Of a stretch of DNA of 64,000 bases, positions 36,346 through 45,911 are shown piece by piece. Both the position numbers and the translations under genes were made by a program. The notes under the pieces were generated by a model, which was given only the letters and a program-made list of their open reading frames with translations, made no database searches and was not told the origin of the DNA. Position 1 is the stretch's first letter. Each line of letters opens with the position of its first letter. Source of the DNA: Panonychus citri (lineage: Eukaryota; Arthropoda; Arachnida; Trombidiformes; Tetranychidae); NCBI RefSeq assembly GCF_014898815.1, contig NW_026515442.1, positions 1-64,000 of the forward strand, given 5' to 3'.

Positions 36346-37360
36346 TGTTGGTTTAATTGAGATCTTCACAATGACACAATTTAACTAAATTAGTAATAAT
36401 TTACTCTTCTCACAATCGCGGTGAGGATTCAGCAGTTAAACGCGCAGTCAAAACAAAAATGAGTAAGGTAACTTATCGGTGGTGTTGTCAATAACTTAGT
36501 GTGTAAATTTATTGTAAAGAGTTTCGTTTAAATAGAGAAAAGAAAACATGTCCATAATTGGTCACTTTCGTGTTATTGGTCGACTCATAATTAGTGGCAG
36601 TTGAAGTGACCTGGAAGCGATCAATGGACTCAGGATTATCAAGCATATTAGGGACAATAAAAATAAGGAAGAAAAAGAAAGAGGATTAACTCGGAGACGA
36701 AGAGGTTGGAGCACAAAGAGAAGCGAGAGAATTGGATGGTCGCAATGGACGAGGCAAGGAGGACAAGTGACCATCATATGGATACCATTCAAAAGGATTA
36801 CAATTAAGGAGCTTAAACAATTATAATCAAGATGAGAAAGAGTGAAAAAGCCAAAGGGAAAAGATGAAAAGATGAAAAGATGAAATTGGTTCATTAAGGT
36901 AATTGGTCCAAACGTTTGTGTCCATATCTCGGTAAGTAACTTAGAGTTTTAATTTATATATTTCAGCTCAGCTAATTAAGATTTCTGATGATATATAACT
37001 TTTGTGAATATAAACTAATTCACTAAAATTAGTGTCGGTCCCAATCGTTCACTTGGACCAGAAAAATAAGTGAAAATTCAATGTTTTTAGTTAATTGCTG
37101 CTCAACCAATTTACCGATTAATTTGGTTTATATATTAATCGAACCTACTAAACAAGACCTTTGATTTGGTGTATAACAATCTAACTGATAATTGTTGTTG
37201 ATCAAAAAGTTGACTGGTTTCAATGAATCTCAATGTTAACTCTATGGGGAAAACCAAATATGTTGTTGTTGTTTCCCAATGGGACTAAAGTTGTAGTCGC
37301 GGCTTCTTTAGTAGTAGAATCATGAACTGAACTCGAGCTAATGATTGATTCAAACCAACA
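36346..37360 (-). repeat. Copia 5' LTR (promoter LTR)
   Basis: 1015 bp, same ends as the 3' LTR. It should hold the promoter for - strand transcription of gag-pol. A 110-codon frame at 36562-36894 inside it is shortened in the other LTR and has no domain, so I do not call it a gene. Confidence 0.95.
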
Positions 37361-37365
37361 AAAAG

Positions 37366-37483
37366 TTTATCAAAATTCTGAATGATTAGGCTCTAAATTA
37401 ATCAAAAAAATTTTTAAAAATTAATTGTCTAACTAATCGCAATTAAGCGTCAAAAACGTTCAAATGTTTTATGTACCGACCTG
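37366..37483 (-). repeat. MITE right inverted-repeat arm (outer part)
   Basis: Reverse complement of the outer 118 bases of the left arm. The copia insertion sits inside this arm, and the rest of the arm lies at about 30890-30931. Confidence 0.85.
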
Positions 37484-37485
37484 TA

Positions 37486-38163
37486 TAAATGAAATCCTTC
37501 ACAATGCAGGTAGACAGACATGATTGATTAAAAGGAATAAATCACATTCTCTTCATTTACTGAAACGCGGTTATCAAATCGAAAGTAGAATGAGGATGCT
37601 AATCTTCCTTCTGATCTTCTAGCATTTGCTTGGCTCAAAAGGGATAAGTTTTATTACTAAAAGCAATAATTCGGAAAAGTTCTTAATGATCAATCTAACA
37701 AACCAAACATACATACGCTATGATTTCGCACATTTTACAAGAATGGCGAAATATTATAAGATCGAAAATTCAATGAATAGCTTTTGAGAAATAAACTCGA
37801 TAGTCTTGAAACTCTTATCTGATAGAAATAATAAATAGAATATGGTAAGTGAAATTGAGATATATTCTTACGAAAAGTAATCATAATAGCTTTTAATGAG
37901 ATGATGTGAGTTTGTAAATACTAACAAGTAACAATAACAAAACCGTTTGTTCAGACGCTATTTACAATATAGCTAACTATTTAATTATAACTGTTTATCT
38001 CTTTCCTTTTCCTTGACTTTTCCACGTCAAGTGTTGGGTTTTGATCAATTAAAGCATTAGCTTGTCATGAATATAATTAGCCTTTTTTTAGGGATATAAA
38101 TATAAATGATCTTCTCAATTAAATTTAGTTGATAAAAAAGTTTCTTGTGTGAGTTATATCGCC
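37486..38163 (+). other. Intergenic region and fatty acid synthase promoter
   Basis: No gene is visible. The sequence just before the fatty acid synthase start codon holds a TATA-like element (38095-38106) and a short presumed 5' UTR ending ATCGCC/ATGG. Confidence 0.6.
38095..38106 (+). promoter_or_regulatory. Probable TATA box of the fatty acid synthase gene
   Basis: TATAAATATAAA lies about 60-70 bases before the ATG at 38164. This would place a start site near 38125-38135. It is an inference from position and sequence only, in an AT-rich genome. Confidence 0.45.
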
Positions 38164-38264
38164 ATGGCTTCAATACCTTACAACTTATTAGTTATCTCTG
38201 GTGTATCTGGACGTTATCCTGAGGCTCAATCTTTGGAACAATTTTGGTTCAACCTATTGAATGG
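38164..38264 (+). pseudogene. FASN: FAS exon 1, 5' part (KS N-terminus)
   Basis: ATG in a good context (GCCATGG). It encodes MASIPYNLLVISGVSGRYPE followed by AQSLEQFWFNLLNG, the standard start of the KS domain (VISG.SGR.PE...EFW.NL.NG). The frame stops at the MULE insertion; 38256-38264 (ATTGAATGG) is the left target copy. Confidence 0.9.
38256..38264. repeat. MULE target-site duplication, left
   Basis: ATTGAATGG, exactly repeated at 39951-39959. Nine base pairs is typical for Mutator-like elements. Confidence 0.9.
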
Positions 38265-38279
38265 GTGAGCACTCAAAAT

Positions 38280-38350
38280 AGCCAAAAGAATATGAGCCGA
38301 ATAGAAAACAGCCAAACTTATTTGAGCCAAAATAAAAAGAGCCAATTTCG
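38280..38350 (+). repeat. MULE left subterminal 15-bp array
   Basis: AGCC starts at 38280, 38295, 38310, 38325 and 38340, an exact 15-bp period. The second unit, AGCCGAATAGAAAAC, is mirrored almost exactly in the right array. Likely transposase-binding sites. Confidence 0.85.
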
Positions 38351-38360
38351 ATTCTTAAGT

Positions 38361-39752
38361 TCAGACAAATTGTAAGTATTTTATTCTGTCTAAATATTCA
38401 AGAGCTGATAATTCTCCATTGTTGTATCTTTCGAATAGTTTATCACGTTTTATATTAATTTGAATCCATTTATTCCTTTTTCTTACAACATTTGTACCAG
38501 AATTTTGGATTAGTAACCTCGTCTCGAATATTTTTTGTTGGTTCATTATTTTTTTTATAAAAATCCATAGATTAGGATGAGAGATTTTGATATCCAGGTT
38601 GATTGCATGATGCCAACCTTCGAGGTGATTAGTTGTTCGAGGTCCAATCAGATCAGCTGTATTCCATAGTGAACGTTCAAATCTTGCATCAGTTTTGTAA
38701 AAGTTATCATAAAAATATTCTAATAACTTTTCAATTTTATCTCCATCACCAGCATCAATTACTATTTTTTCAAAAACTTCATCAATATCAACAGGCTTAA
38801 TCAATGGCAGAGAAATTAGTCTTTTGATTGTTTTTGTTACATTTTGGTCGACTCCGTAATCTTTTTTCAGGCCAATATTTTGAACTTTTCTCCATACACA
38901 TTGTCCAAAATGGAAATTACAACATTTGATTGTTGAAGAAGAAAACAAATTCTTTATCGCAGAAATCACTCCCAGTTCGAAGTCTAATATAAAAACTTCC
39001 GGAGAAAAGCTTAGAAATGCATCAATCGCTAGATCTTGAATCATTCGAAAAAATCTTATGTAAGTTGACCGATTTTTATCAGGGAGAAGAGCATAAATTA
39101 CAGGAATCATCAGATCTTTTACCATAACATGGATAGTGTAAAGTTGATAAAAAATCGATGGTACACATTTGAAGGTTCCATCCATGTAAACATTTTTCGA
39201 AGCACATAATATTCTAAAAAAATCTCGAGTTCCAAAAATAAGAATTTTATCTTCATCTCCATCTTCAGCTAGAAGAAAATCTTTACCAGCCGACTGTTTG
39301 AAATTTTCAGGTATCACAATACCTGAACGAGTAACAGGTAAAGGTGGAAGTAATTTTAATTTGTTATATGAAATTGTGGGCTGGAGAGAGATGAACGGCT
39401 GAAGAGAAGCGCCAATTAGTTCAGATTGAGTTTCGATATCGGATCGATTTATTAGTTGATTTGTTGCTTGGTTATAAACTGTTAGCCCAGAAATTGTTGG
39501 ATCAGTTGAAATGATCTCTTTGACTTTTGATCTTTGATTACGTTGAATCAGATCAATGAAATTCTGTTGATGATTATGATCACTTGACAAAGAAAATGAA
39601 GAATCTGAAAGTTTTCCTCTCGATTTACAATTAGTTTCAACACAAGACCAATAAGAAACATTTCCTGTCTTCGACCTTTGTCGATATAAATAATTGTTAC
39701 ACTTAATTAAATTTTTTCCTTTATTTGAAGTGATAAACTCGAAATTAGACAT
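38361..39752 (-). CDS. MULE transposase with N-terminal FLYWCH zinc finger, 463 aa
   Basis: Intact ORF from ATG at 39752. Residues 1-65 form a FLYWCH-type finger (F.TS.KG...L...YLY, SYWSC...C, HNH). The MULE transposase core follows, with a first Asp in YMDGTFKCVP (about 190), a second in FILDFELG (about 255), the CNFHFGQCVWR segment, and the Glu in TNHLEGWHH (about 380). This is the typical order of animal FLYWCH-MULE transposases. It probably mobilises the element that carries it. Nothing in it is truncated, so it could be functional. Confidence 0.9.
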   Translation of the reverse strand: MSNFEFITSNKGKNLIKCNNYLYRQRSKTGNVSYWSCVETNCKSRGKLSDSSFSLSSDHNHQQNFIDLIQRNQRSKVKEIISTDPTISGLTVYNQATNQLINRSDIETQSELIGASLQPFISLQPTISYNKLKLLPPLPVTRSGIVIPENFKQSAGKDFLLAEDGDEDKILIFGTRDFFRILCASKNVYMDGTFKCVPSIFYQLYTIHVMVKDLMIPVIYALLPDKNRSTYIRFFRMIQDLAIDAFLSFSPEVFILDFELGVISAIKNLFSSSTIKCCNFHFGQCVWRKVQNIGLKKDYGVDQNVTKTIKRLISLPLIKPVDIDEVFEKIVIDAGDGDKIEKLLEYFYDNFYKTDARFERSLWNTADLIGPRTTNHLEGWHHAINLDIKISHPNLWIFIKKIMNQQKIFETRLLIQNSGTNVVRKRNKWIQINIKRDKLFERYNNGELSALEYLDRIKYLQFV

Positions 39753-39870
39753 TTTTACTGATTTAATTGAGAAATTGACTGAAACGATTTGAATGAAGCC
39801 AATATCATAAATGAATCAAGAAATACCTGTGAAAATTTCTCAGTAAATTATTAATTAGTTTATCAATTTT

Positions 39871-39934
39871 GGCCTAAATCTTTTTGGCTTAAACCACTTT
39901 GGCGATTTTCTATTCGGCTGTTTTCTAAATGGCT
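39871..39934 (-). repeat. MULE right subterminal 15-bp array
   Basis: The inverted counterpart. GGC starts at 39871, 39886, 39901, 39916 and 39931 on the + strand, which reads as AGCC/GGCC units every 15 bp on the - strand. Confidence 0.85.
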
Positions 39935-39950
39935 TAAATCTCAGGTAATC

Positions 39951-40000
39951 ATTGAATGGTGTTGATGGTGGTACAATAGATAATAGAAGATGGCCAACTT
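39951..40000 (+). pseudogene. FASN: FAS exon 1, 3' part
   Basis: After the right target copy (39951-39959) the KS frame resumes with NGVDGGTIDNRRWPT and ends at the donor GTGAGT at 40001. This is the conserved NGVD....DRRWP segment of FAS. Confidence 0.85.
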
Positions 40001-40268
40001 GTGAGTATGTGTATGCGGTTTTCGAAATATTTGATTATTTCAATTTATACTTGTATTTGGAACTTATGTATTAATATACAGACAGGTAGTGACTAAAATT
40101 AACAATCAAAATAAGAAAAATCAATGGTAAATCATCTAAGTGTTATCACTGATGATAAAGATTATCAATTGATTTTAGTAGCTAAGTTGCGCGAATGACT
40201 AAAAATCACTCGAAACTCATTTTTCACGACTGTATATGAACTTATATTTGTGTCTCTCTTTCTACTAG

Positions 40269-40421
40269 CACTGCTAAATGTACCTAAAAGGTTAGCCAAA
40301 GTTCCGAATACTGGCCTTTTTGATGCAGAATTTTTCAAAATACCTACAGAATCTGTTTCAATCATTTTACCAGCAATTCGTGTTGTGCATGAGGCTATAC
40401 ACGAAATGTTTATTGATGCTG
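40269..40421 (+). pseudogene. FASN: FAS exon 2 (KS)
   Basis: Acceptor TTTCTACTAG ends at 40268 and donor GTAAGT begins at 40422. It encodes LLNVPKRLAKVPNTGLFDAE followed by FFKIPTESVSIILPAIRVVH, matching the ...LPKR.GK......FDA.FF... segment of KS. The split codons at both ends fit the neighbouring exons. Confidence 0.85.
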
Positions 40422-40485
40422 GTAAGTGCACAATCATAAAATATCTTGAGAAAAGTTATTAATTCGTTTTTGAATCAAATGGAAG
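40422..40485 (+). other. Short FAS intron, 64 bp
   Basis: GTAAGT...GGAAG. It shows that this host splices introns of about 60 bp, the same size as the intron proposed in the Polinton PolB gene. Confidence 0.8.
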
Positions 40486-43400
40486 GTTTCACCCCCGATA
40501 GCTGGCGTGGTACGAATACTGGTCTTTTTTCTGGTGTAAGTGAGAGTCACAGACCACAATTTGAAGGAGTTCCTCTTGGTTTGAATCATCCTGAAAGCGT
40601 CAATTGGTTACATTATGTGTTTGATCTGAAAGGTCCAGCCATCAACGTGGACACTGCATGTGCTGCCGCTGCTTCAGCTTTCGATATTGCAGCGAGAAGC
40701 ATATTGTTTGGTGATTGTGATCAAGCGATTGTTCTTGCTCATAATCATTGTCTTGTGCCATTTGTCTCTCATTGTTTCAGATCATTTGGAATGACAAGTA
40801 TTGATGGTAAGTCCAAATGTTTAGATACTAATGCTAATGGTTATCTTAGATCTGAAAGTATTGTTGCGATTTTAATTCAACGTAAATCTGATGCCAAGAG
40901 AGTTTACGGCTCTCTAATAAATATCGCTGTGAACAATGATGGATTCACCAAAGAAGGAATTACTTTTCCACGACTCGAAGGTCAGATAGATGTTCTTAAA
41001 CGATTATTTAAAGATGTGCATTTAGATCCAGTGGATATCGATTATGTTGAAGCGCATGTAACGGGAACTGCAGTTGGAGATCCAATTGAATGTAAGGCAT
41101 TGATGGAAACAATGAGACCCAATTCAGATAAACCTCTTCTTGTTGGTTGCCTCAAATCAAATATTGGTCATTCTGAAGGTTCTTCCGTTTTGAATGCGAT
41201 CTCAAAAGTCGTTAAGATTTTCCAAACTGGTGTAATTCCTGCTAATTTACATTTCAATGACCCAAATCCAAATATCGATGGGCTGATTGCAGGTGTTATA
41301 AAACCCATTCTTGAAAATACAAGATTCGATGGAGATCATATTATGATAAATTCGTTTGGGTTTGGTGGTGTCAACACTACCTTCATTTTGCAAGCAAATT
41401 CTAAAAGAATCGAAAAGACTGATCTAATTTTAAGTTCCAATAAAGTACCACGTTTAGTCAATTTTTGCAATCGAACTTATGAAGGCTTGGAAACTATTGT
41501 TAATTTTATTGAGGAGCAAAAAGGATCGTTAACAAAATACACGTTGGCACTTTTGGATAACATGAGTAAGATCAAACCATCAACAGGGTTTGATCATCGT
41601 GGATATTTACTGTTGGATGATGAACAAACAATCATTCATCAAACATTGAAACAAAATGTTTCAACTGATGAAGTTTTTCCTTGGTTGGTATTCACTCCAA
41701 TGTTTAATGTCTCCTCACAATCATTTGTTCAACTGTTGGAAGCTCCTCTAATTTATTCAAGAATAAGATCTATGCAAACCGATCGCTTGAACTCATTAGG
41801 AATTGATGTTATCAAGATTATCCAATCTAATCAACAGGATTTAATTTCCTTTTTAATTTCGTCAATTGCGATTCAAATCGCTCTTTGTGATTTACTAACT
41901 AAATGTTTGGAAATTGAACCGAAAGGTATAATTGGTCATTCGATTGGTTCAATTGCTGCTTCTTATGCTGATGGATGTATGACTGATGAAGATGCTCTGT
42001 TAATCGGTTATCATATCGGTGTCGCTTGTAAACAATTTAAAGGAAAAGGAGCAATGGCTTATGTTAATTTATCATGGAAACAAATTGAAGAGATGAAATT
42101 TGGTTGTATCGAATTAGCTTCAACTGAGTCAGGGGATTGGACGTTGATCACTGGTATCATAGATGAAGTTAAACAGTTCATCTCAAAAATCGGACCTAAT
42201 ATCAAGACAAATATAATTGATACTAAAGGGATTCCTTTTAATTCATCTCTCCTCGACGAAGTATCAAAACCGCTTGAACCAGTAATCAATAAATTTCTCA
42301 GACCATTGAAGATAAATTCAAGATTAACGACTAACTTTTGTGAAAACTTTATCAATTCTGATCAAGAGCATATCATTGATGGACATTTTTTCGTTTCCTG
42401 TATCACAGAATCATGTAGTTTTAATGAAATAATAGAAAAGACTGATTCGAACTCTGTGTTATTAGAAATTGTTGCAAGTGTTGAGACGAGACAATCATCA
42501 ATATTCTTAATAAATGATCAAAAGACGTTGAATATTAGCAGCTATTATAACCAATCGATTGTGCATCTTTATAAAATGATTGGTCAAATTTATCTTCGTG
42601 GTCTTAATCCAATGGTTACAAATCTTTATGATCAAATTGAATATCCAGTCCCAAGAGAAACTCAACACATTGGTCATCTGATTAAATGGAAGCATGAAAA
42701 GGAATGGTTTGATGCTAAATACAACAAGATTTCTAAACAAGAAACTGAATTTTCCAAAATAATTGATCTTCACGACCCTTCCTGGTCATTTCTTACTGGT
42801 CATCAGATAGATGGAAGAATTTTGTTCCCAGCAACAGGCTATCTTTATGTCGCTTGGCAAATGGTCTGTAAGAGTCTTGATCTCGAACCTGACGAGCATC
42901 CAATTGAATTCTATCAAGTTCAGATTCTTCGAGCGACACAATTCACATCAACCACAGGTCAAATAAAATTTGTTATGAAAATTAATGAAAATCTTGGAAC
43001 TTTTCTCATCTACGTAAATGAGAGTAAAAATGTTTGTTTAACTGGAAAATACCATCTTGTTGATAAACCGACAATAAACTTGCTGCCTGTTGATTTTAAG
43101 AATATCAAAGAAAGTTCAGATATTATACTTCAAAAGAAGGATATTTACAAGGAATTTAGAATTCGTGGTTATGATTATTCAGGATCATTCCAAGGTGTAG
43201 AAGAAGCTTTTGATAATGGAAGGTGGGGGGTGGTCAAAGACACTGGACATTGGATTAGCTTTTCTGATGCTTGTTTACAGATTTCACTATTGTCTTCGGA
43301 ATCTAGCAAGCTGACTGTTCCTGTTTACATTGATTATGTTTACATTTTTCCACCAGAAACATTCAGTGCCTTTAACGATGAAACTTTCAAATCATCTTCT

Positions 43401-43567
43401 ATTAATATTAACAAACTTAGGTTTTACTACAATCCAGATGTGGGAATAGGACTCACGAACGGGTTTATTCTTAAAGGATTAGAAGACGAAGAGATCAAAA
43501 GAAAGATCAATACTGTGAACCACCAAATACGAAACCATAATCTAATCCCATTTAATTCGTATCATAA
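40486..43567 (+). pseudogene. FASN: FAS exon 3: KS, MAT and DH domains
   Basis: An open run of just over 1000 codons. KS: active Cys in NVDTACAAAAS, first His in EAHVTGTAVGDP (Gly to Val against the usual EAHGTGT), second His in LKSNIGHSEGS. MAT: GHSIGSIAASYADG with the nucleophile Ser, around residue 500 of the run. DH: GHQIDGRILFPATGYLYVAW with the catalytic His, near residue 790. The frame closes at 43572-43574; from 43571 the protein continues in another frame, so there is one small indel near 43567. Calling this part functional would require that indel to be an error. Confidence 0.92.
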
Positions 43568-43570
43568 ACA

Positions 43571-43978
43571 ATGAAAAAAGCAATGAGACAACAAGAGTAC
43601 AGTTTCCAATGCATGAAATTGATTGAGAATATCGAGAGATTGAAATCAAAACAACTTAATCCAATAGATTGTAATAATCTTAAGCCTGATATCAATGAAA
43701 ATGGGAATTCTGATAGAGCTTTTAGACGAATTTTGAACCAGATTTTAGAATTGGAGATACAACAATACAAAATTCCAATGGATGGTGTAGATTTCAACTC
43801 GAATTTAAATAATGTTCTCAACCAATATCATGATGCTCTGTACCAAGATTTTTTCTTTTATGAGCCAGAAAAAGTTTTACTTGAACAAACTCTGAGCATT
43901 GCAAGATACAATTTAATCAAGAAAAAAATATTAATTGCATTTTGTAATTTCAGTCAAAAACTATTTGAAAACGAGGTT
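43571..43978 (+). pseudogene. FASN: FAS segment after DH, cut by Polinton
   Basis: Continues the FAS reading (KKAMRQQEYSFQCMKLIENI and onward) into the degenerate methyltransferase region and runs to the GAGGTT target at 43973-43978. The same frame resumes at 60401 after the second target copy, so the Polinton sits exactly between two codons of an exon. Confidence 0.85.
43973..43978. repeat. Polinton target-site duplication, left
   Basis: GAGGTT, identical to 60395-60400. A 6-bp duplication is diagnostic for Polinton integrases. Confidence 0.95.
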
Positions 43979-44013
43979 AGTAGTATAAGAGTGTACCCCT
44001 TAAATGCAGGTAC
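43979..44013 (+). repeat. Polinton left terminal inverted repeat (35 bp)
   Basis: The first 35 bases are an exact reverse complement of 60360-60394. Beyond them only iterated CTTAAATGCA motifs are shared. 35 bp is short for a Polinton, where several hundred bp are common. Confidence 0.93.
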
Positions 44014-44075
44014 GACTTAAATGCAAGTATGACTTAAAATGCACTTTTCAAAAATACACTTTTCAAAAATGCACA
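43999..44075 (+). repeat. Left subterminal iterons
   Basis: CTTAAATGCA-type motifs repeat about every 17 bases (43999, 44016, 44033), followed by two copies of a 16-base unit ACTTTTCAAAAATRCA. A matching CTTAAATGCA pair lies inverted at the right end. Confidence 0.8.
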
Positions 44076-44166
44076 TTTCCTGTCCTGTTTAATGTAACTT
44101 TGTCTCAAAATTTATGCTAATTTTAAATGAATCATATAAGATTATCTGAGTGATAAGAGATTTGAA

Positions 44167-44805
44167 ATGAACAACATGTATTCAATATACTTGAGACACC
44201 CATTCACAATGATGGTGGCAGGACCCAGTGGATGTGGAAAATCATTTTGGGTGAAGAGACTAACTGAAAATAGAGAGAAAACAATAAGTCCAGTTCCAAC
44301 ATTGATAACATACTTTTATGCAGAGTACCAACCAATCTTCAACGAGATGGAAAGTGTTCAGTTTATCAAAGGATTACCAGACAATTTTTTTGATAAGATT
44401 GATGGTAAAAGTCCTCATTTAATAATAATTGATGACTTGATGCATGAATCGTCTAACTCAAAGATAGTATCACAGCTTTTTACGAAAGGGAGTCATCATA
44501 GAAACCTATCAGTAATTTTATTAGTGCAAAACTTTTTTGTAAAAGGTGGTGAGTCAAGAAATATATCTTTAAACTCTCATTATATTGTTTTGTTTAAAAA
44601 CCCAAGAGATAAATCCATTTCAACAATGTTAGCTAAGCAAATGTTTCCCGGACGTTCAGCACAGTTCAGACAGATATTTGAAAACGCGACGAGAAGCCCT
44701 TTTTCATACTTATTCATTGACTGTAAGCCTGATACACCCGATGAAGTTAGATTGTTAACAGATGTTTTGGGAGAAAAGGAAGTAATTTATGCCTATCAGA
44801 TTTAA
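44167..44805 (+). CDS. Genome-packaging ATPase (FtsK/HerA type)
   Basis: 212 aa. It powers DNA translocation into the capsid in Polinton-like viruses. Walker A is GPSGCGKS (residues 19-26) and Walker B is HLIIIDD (about 84-90), followed by a polar LLVQNFF segment that fits the sensor region. The length is typical for Polinton ATPases. It is the first gene after the left end and is intact. Confidence 0.9.
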   Translation: MNNMYSIYLRHPFTMMVAGPSGCGKSFWVKRLTENREKTISPVPTLITYFYAEYQPIFNEMESVQFIKGLPDNFFDKIDGKSPHLIIIDDLMHESSNSKIVSQLFTKGSHHRNLSVILLVQNFFVKGGESRNISLNSHYIVLFKNPRDKSISTMLAKQMFPGRSAQFRQIFENATRSPFSYLFIDCKPDTPDEVRLLTDVLGEKEVIYAYQI

Positions 44806-44833
44806 ATTGTATAAGAAATGAATAAATTTTACT

Positions 44834-45184
44834 ATGTTAAAAAAAATGTCTGTTTCAAAAGCGATCGCGGTCTTACCAGCTTTAAAGAAGTTAAGTAAAG
44901 CAAAAAAACTAATTGAACGTAAAAAATTGTTAACATCCTGTCCATGTAACGTATTGAAAGTTATAAAAGAAATAGCAGCTAAAATATTGAAAGGACACAT
45001 TCATTTGACAGCGAGACAAAAAGCTCGTGTGAAACGGTTCAAAAAAGATATTCGAAGACTCGGTGGTAAAATTACTCGTCGAAATGCAAAAAGAATTCTA
45101 GTTCAGAAAGGTGGATTGCTAAAAGGTTTACTTGTTCCAGCTATAACAATTCTCGCAAATTTACTTTCAAAGCAAATTGAATAA
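44834..45184 (+). CDS. Small basic protein with hydrophobic C-terminus
   Basis: 116 aa, very rich in Lys and Arg, with a C-terminal amphipathic or hydrophobic segment (GGLLKGLLVPAITILANLL). This combination resembles the adenovirus X/VI-like minor virion proteins described for Polintons, which bind DNA or disrupt membranes. The role is inferred from composition and position between the ATPase and structural genes. Its stop codon overlaps the next ATG (TAATG at 45182-45186). Confidence 0.6.
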   Translation: MLKKMSVSKAIAVLPALKKLSKAKKLIERKKLLTSCPCNVLKVIKEIAAKILKGHIHLTARQKARVKRFKKDIRRLGGKITRRNAKRILVQKGGLLKGLLVPAITILANLLSKQIE

Positions 45185-45911
45185 TGAATACAACAACTCG
45201 TATGGTACTGATTCCTGAAGACCAGTACAACAACAATGTTAATAAGCGAAACAAACAGACTTTGAGCCGATTATGAGCTGATTTACCGAATAGTGTAAAA
45301 GTTAAACTCATCAACCAATTGATGATGCAAGATGACATGAAGAAAGAAAAGGCAAAAGAAAAAGATGAAAGTCGTCTAAGAAATGAGTTGAAAGCAAGAT
45401 ATCGAATGTATCAAGATATAAAAAAAGAAGAAGGTAATGAGAGTTCAGATGGAAATAATATCAAGTTTGATGGTTCAGAAGACTCTTTCCATACTACTTT
45501 GGATAACACGTATAATAATGAGACTGAGGAACCGTCAAAAAATTCACCATTTTACAGACAACCATCGTCATCATCATCATCAACCCCCAACAAACAAGAA
45601 CAAACGATCTACTGTCCTTGTTGAAAAAAGAGAGTGATTTAGTTGGAAGTGATAATAAAATAATCAGTGACGATGGAAAAATCAAAGGTAGTGACATTGA
45701 AAGAATAGTTGAATATTTACAGTCTAAAAACTATACTGGGAGAGCACCAAATGGAACAACAGAAGTATTAAAGTACATAAAAGAAAACTGTAGGGAATGT
45801 TTAAGCCACATCAATAACCCTAAAGCAAAGGAGAAATTAAAACAAGTGAACATATCATGGCTGAAAGCTTCCAACGTTATGAGAGAGAATATTACTCGCC
45901 GAAAGCGATAG
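45184..45911 (+). pseudogene. Broken Polinton gene (unknown role), in-frame stop and frameshift
   Basis: The reading begins with ATG at 45184 (MNTTTRMVLIPEDQYNN). It meets a TGA at 45274-45276, continues in the same frame as a charged, Ser-rich segment to 45624, and then shifts frame near 45600. The second half (45618-45911) has ISDDGKIKGSDIERIVEYLQ, which resembles a short conserved module I associate with Polinton and related element proteins, though I cannot name it. The 3' end overlaps the integrase start. The function is unknown. Confidence 0.55.

Larger units (their letters stand above)
30932..37360 (-). mobile_element. Full-length Ty1/copia LTR retrotransposon
   Basis: Two LTRs of about 1015 bp, each beginning TGTTGG and ending CCAACA, flank one gag-pol ORF on the - strand. 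The 5-bp target duplication AAAAG lies at 30927-30931 and 37361-37365. A primer-binding site and a polypurine tract sit at the expected borders. The LTRs differ by scattered substitutions and several 1-6-bp indels, so the insertion is not brand new, although the coding frame is open. It is inserted in an arm of the MITE. Confidence 0.96.
30424..37483. mobile_element. Palindromic Tc1/mariner-like MITE, split by a copia element
   Basis: The left end CAGGTCGGTACATAAAACAT (30424 on) is the exact reverse complement of the right end (to 37483), and TA flanks both ends (30422-30423 and 37484-37485). The inverted repeat runs inward for well over 100 bases on each side. Removing the nested copia element (30932-37360 plus one 5-bp target copy) leaves about 626 bp with no coding capacity. 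This fits a non-autonomous Tc1/mariner-type element. The superfamily is inferred from the TA duplication and the size. Confidence 0.85.
38265..39950 (-). mobile_element. FLYWCH/MULE-type DNA transposon, 1686 bp
   Basis: It is bounded by the 9-bp duplication ATTGAATGG, carries one transposase ORF on the - strand, and has inverted subterminal arrays of AGCC spaced exactly 15 bp apart at both ends. Outer termini match only loosely, so inverted repeats proper are short or degenerate. The insertion lies inside codon GG/T of FAS exon 1, and the frame continues on the far side. Confidence 0.88.

Noticed and set aside
36562..36894. 110-codon ORF inside the copia 5' LTR
   Set aside because: The matching region of the 3' LTR has a different, shorter frame, and it has no domain; chance frame in a non-coding repeat.
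40165..40437. - strand ORF over FAS exon 2
   Set aside because: It overlaps the + strand FAS exon, whose splice sites and KS motif are clear; antisense shadow.
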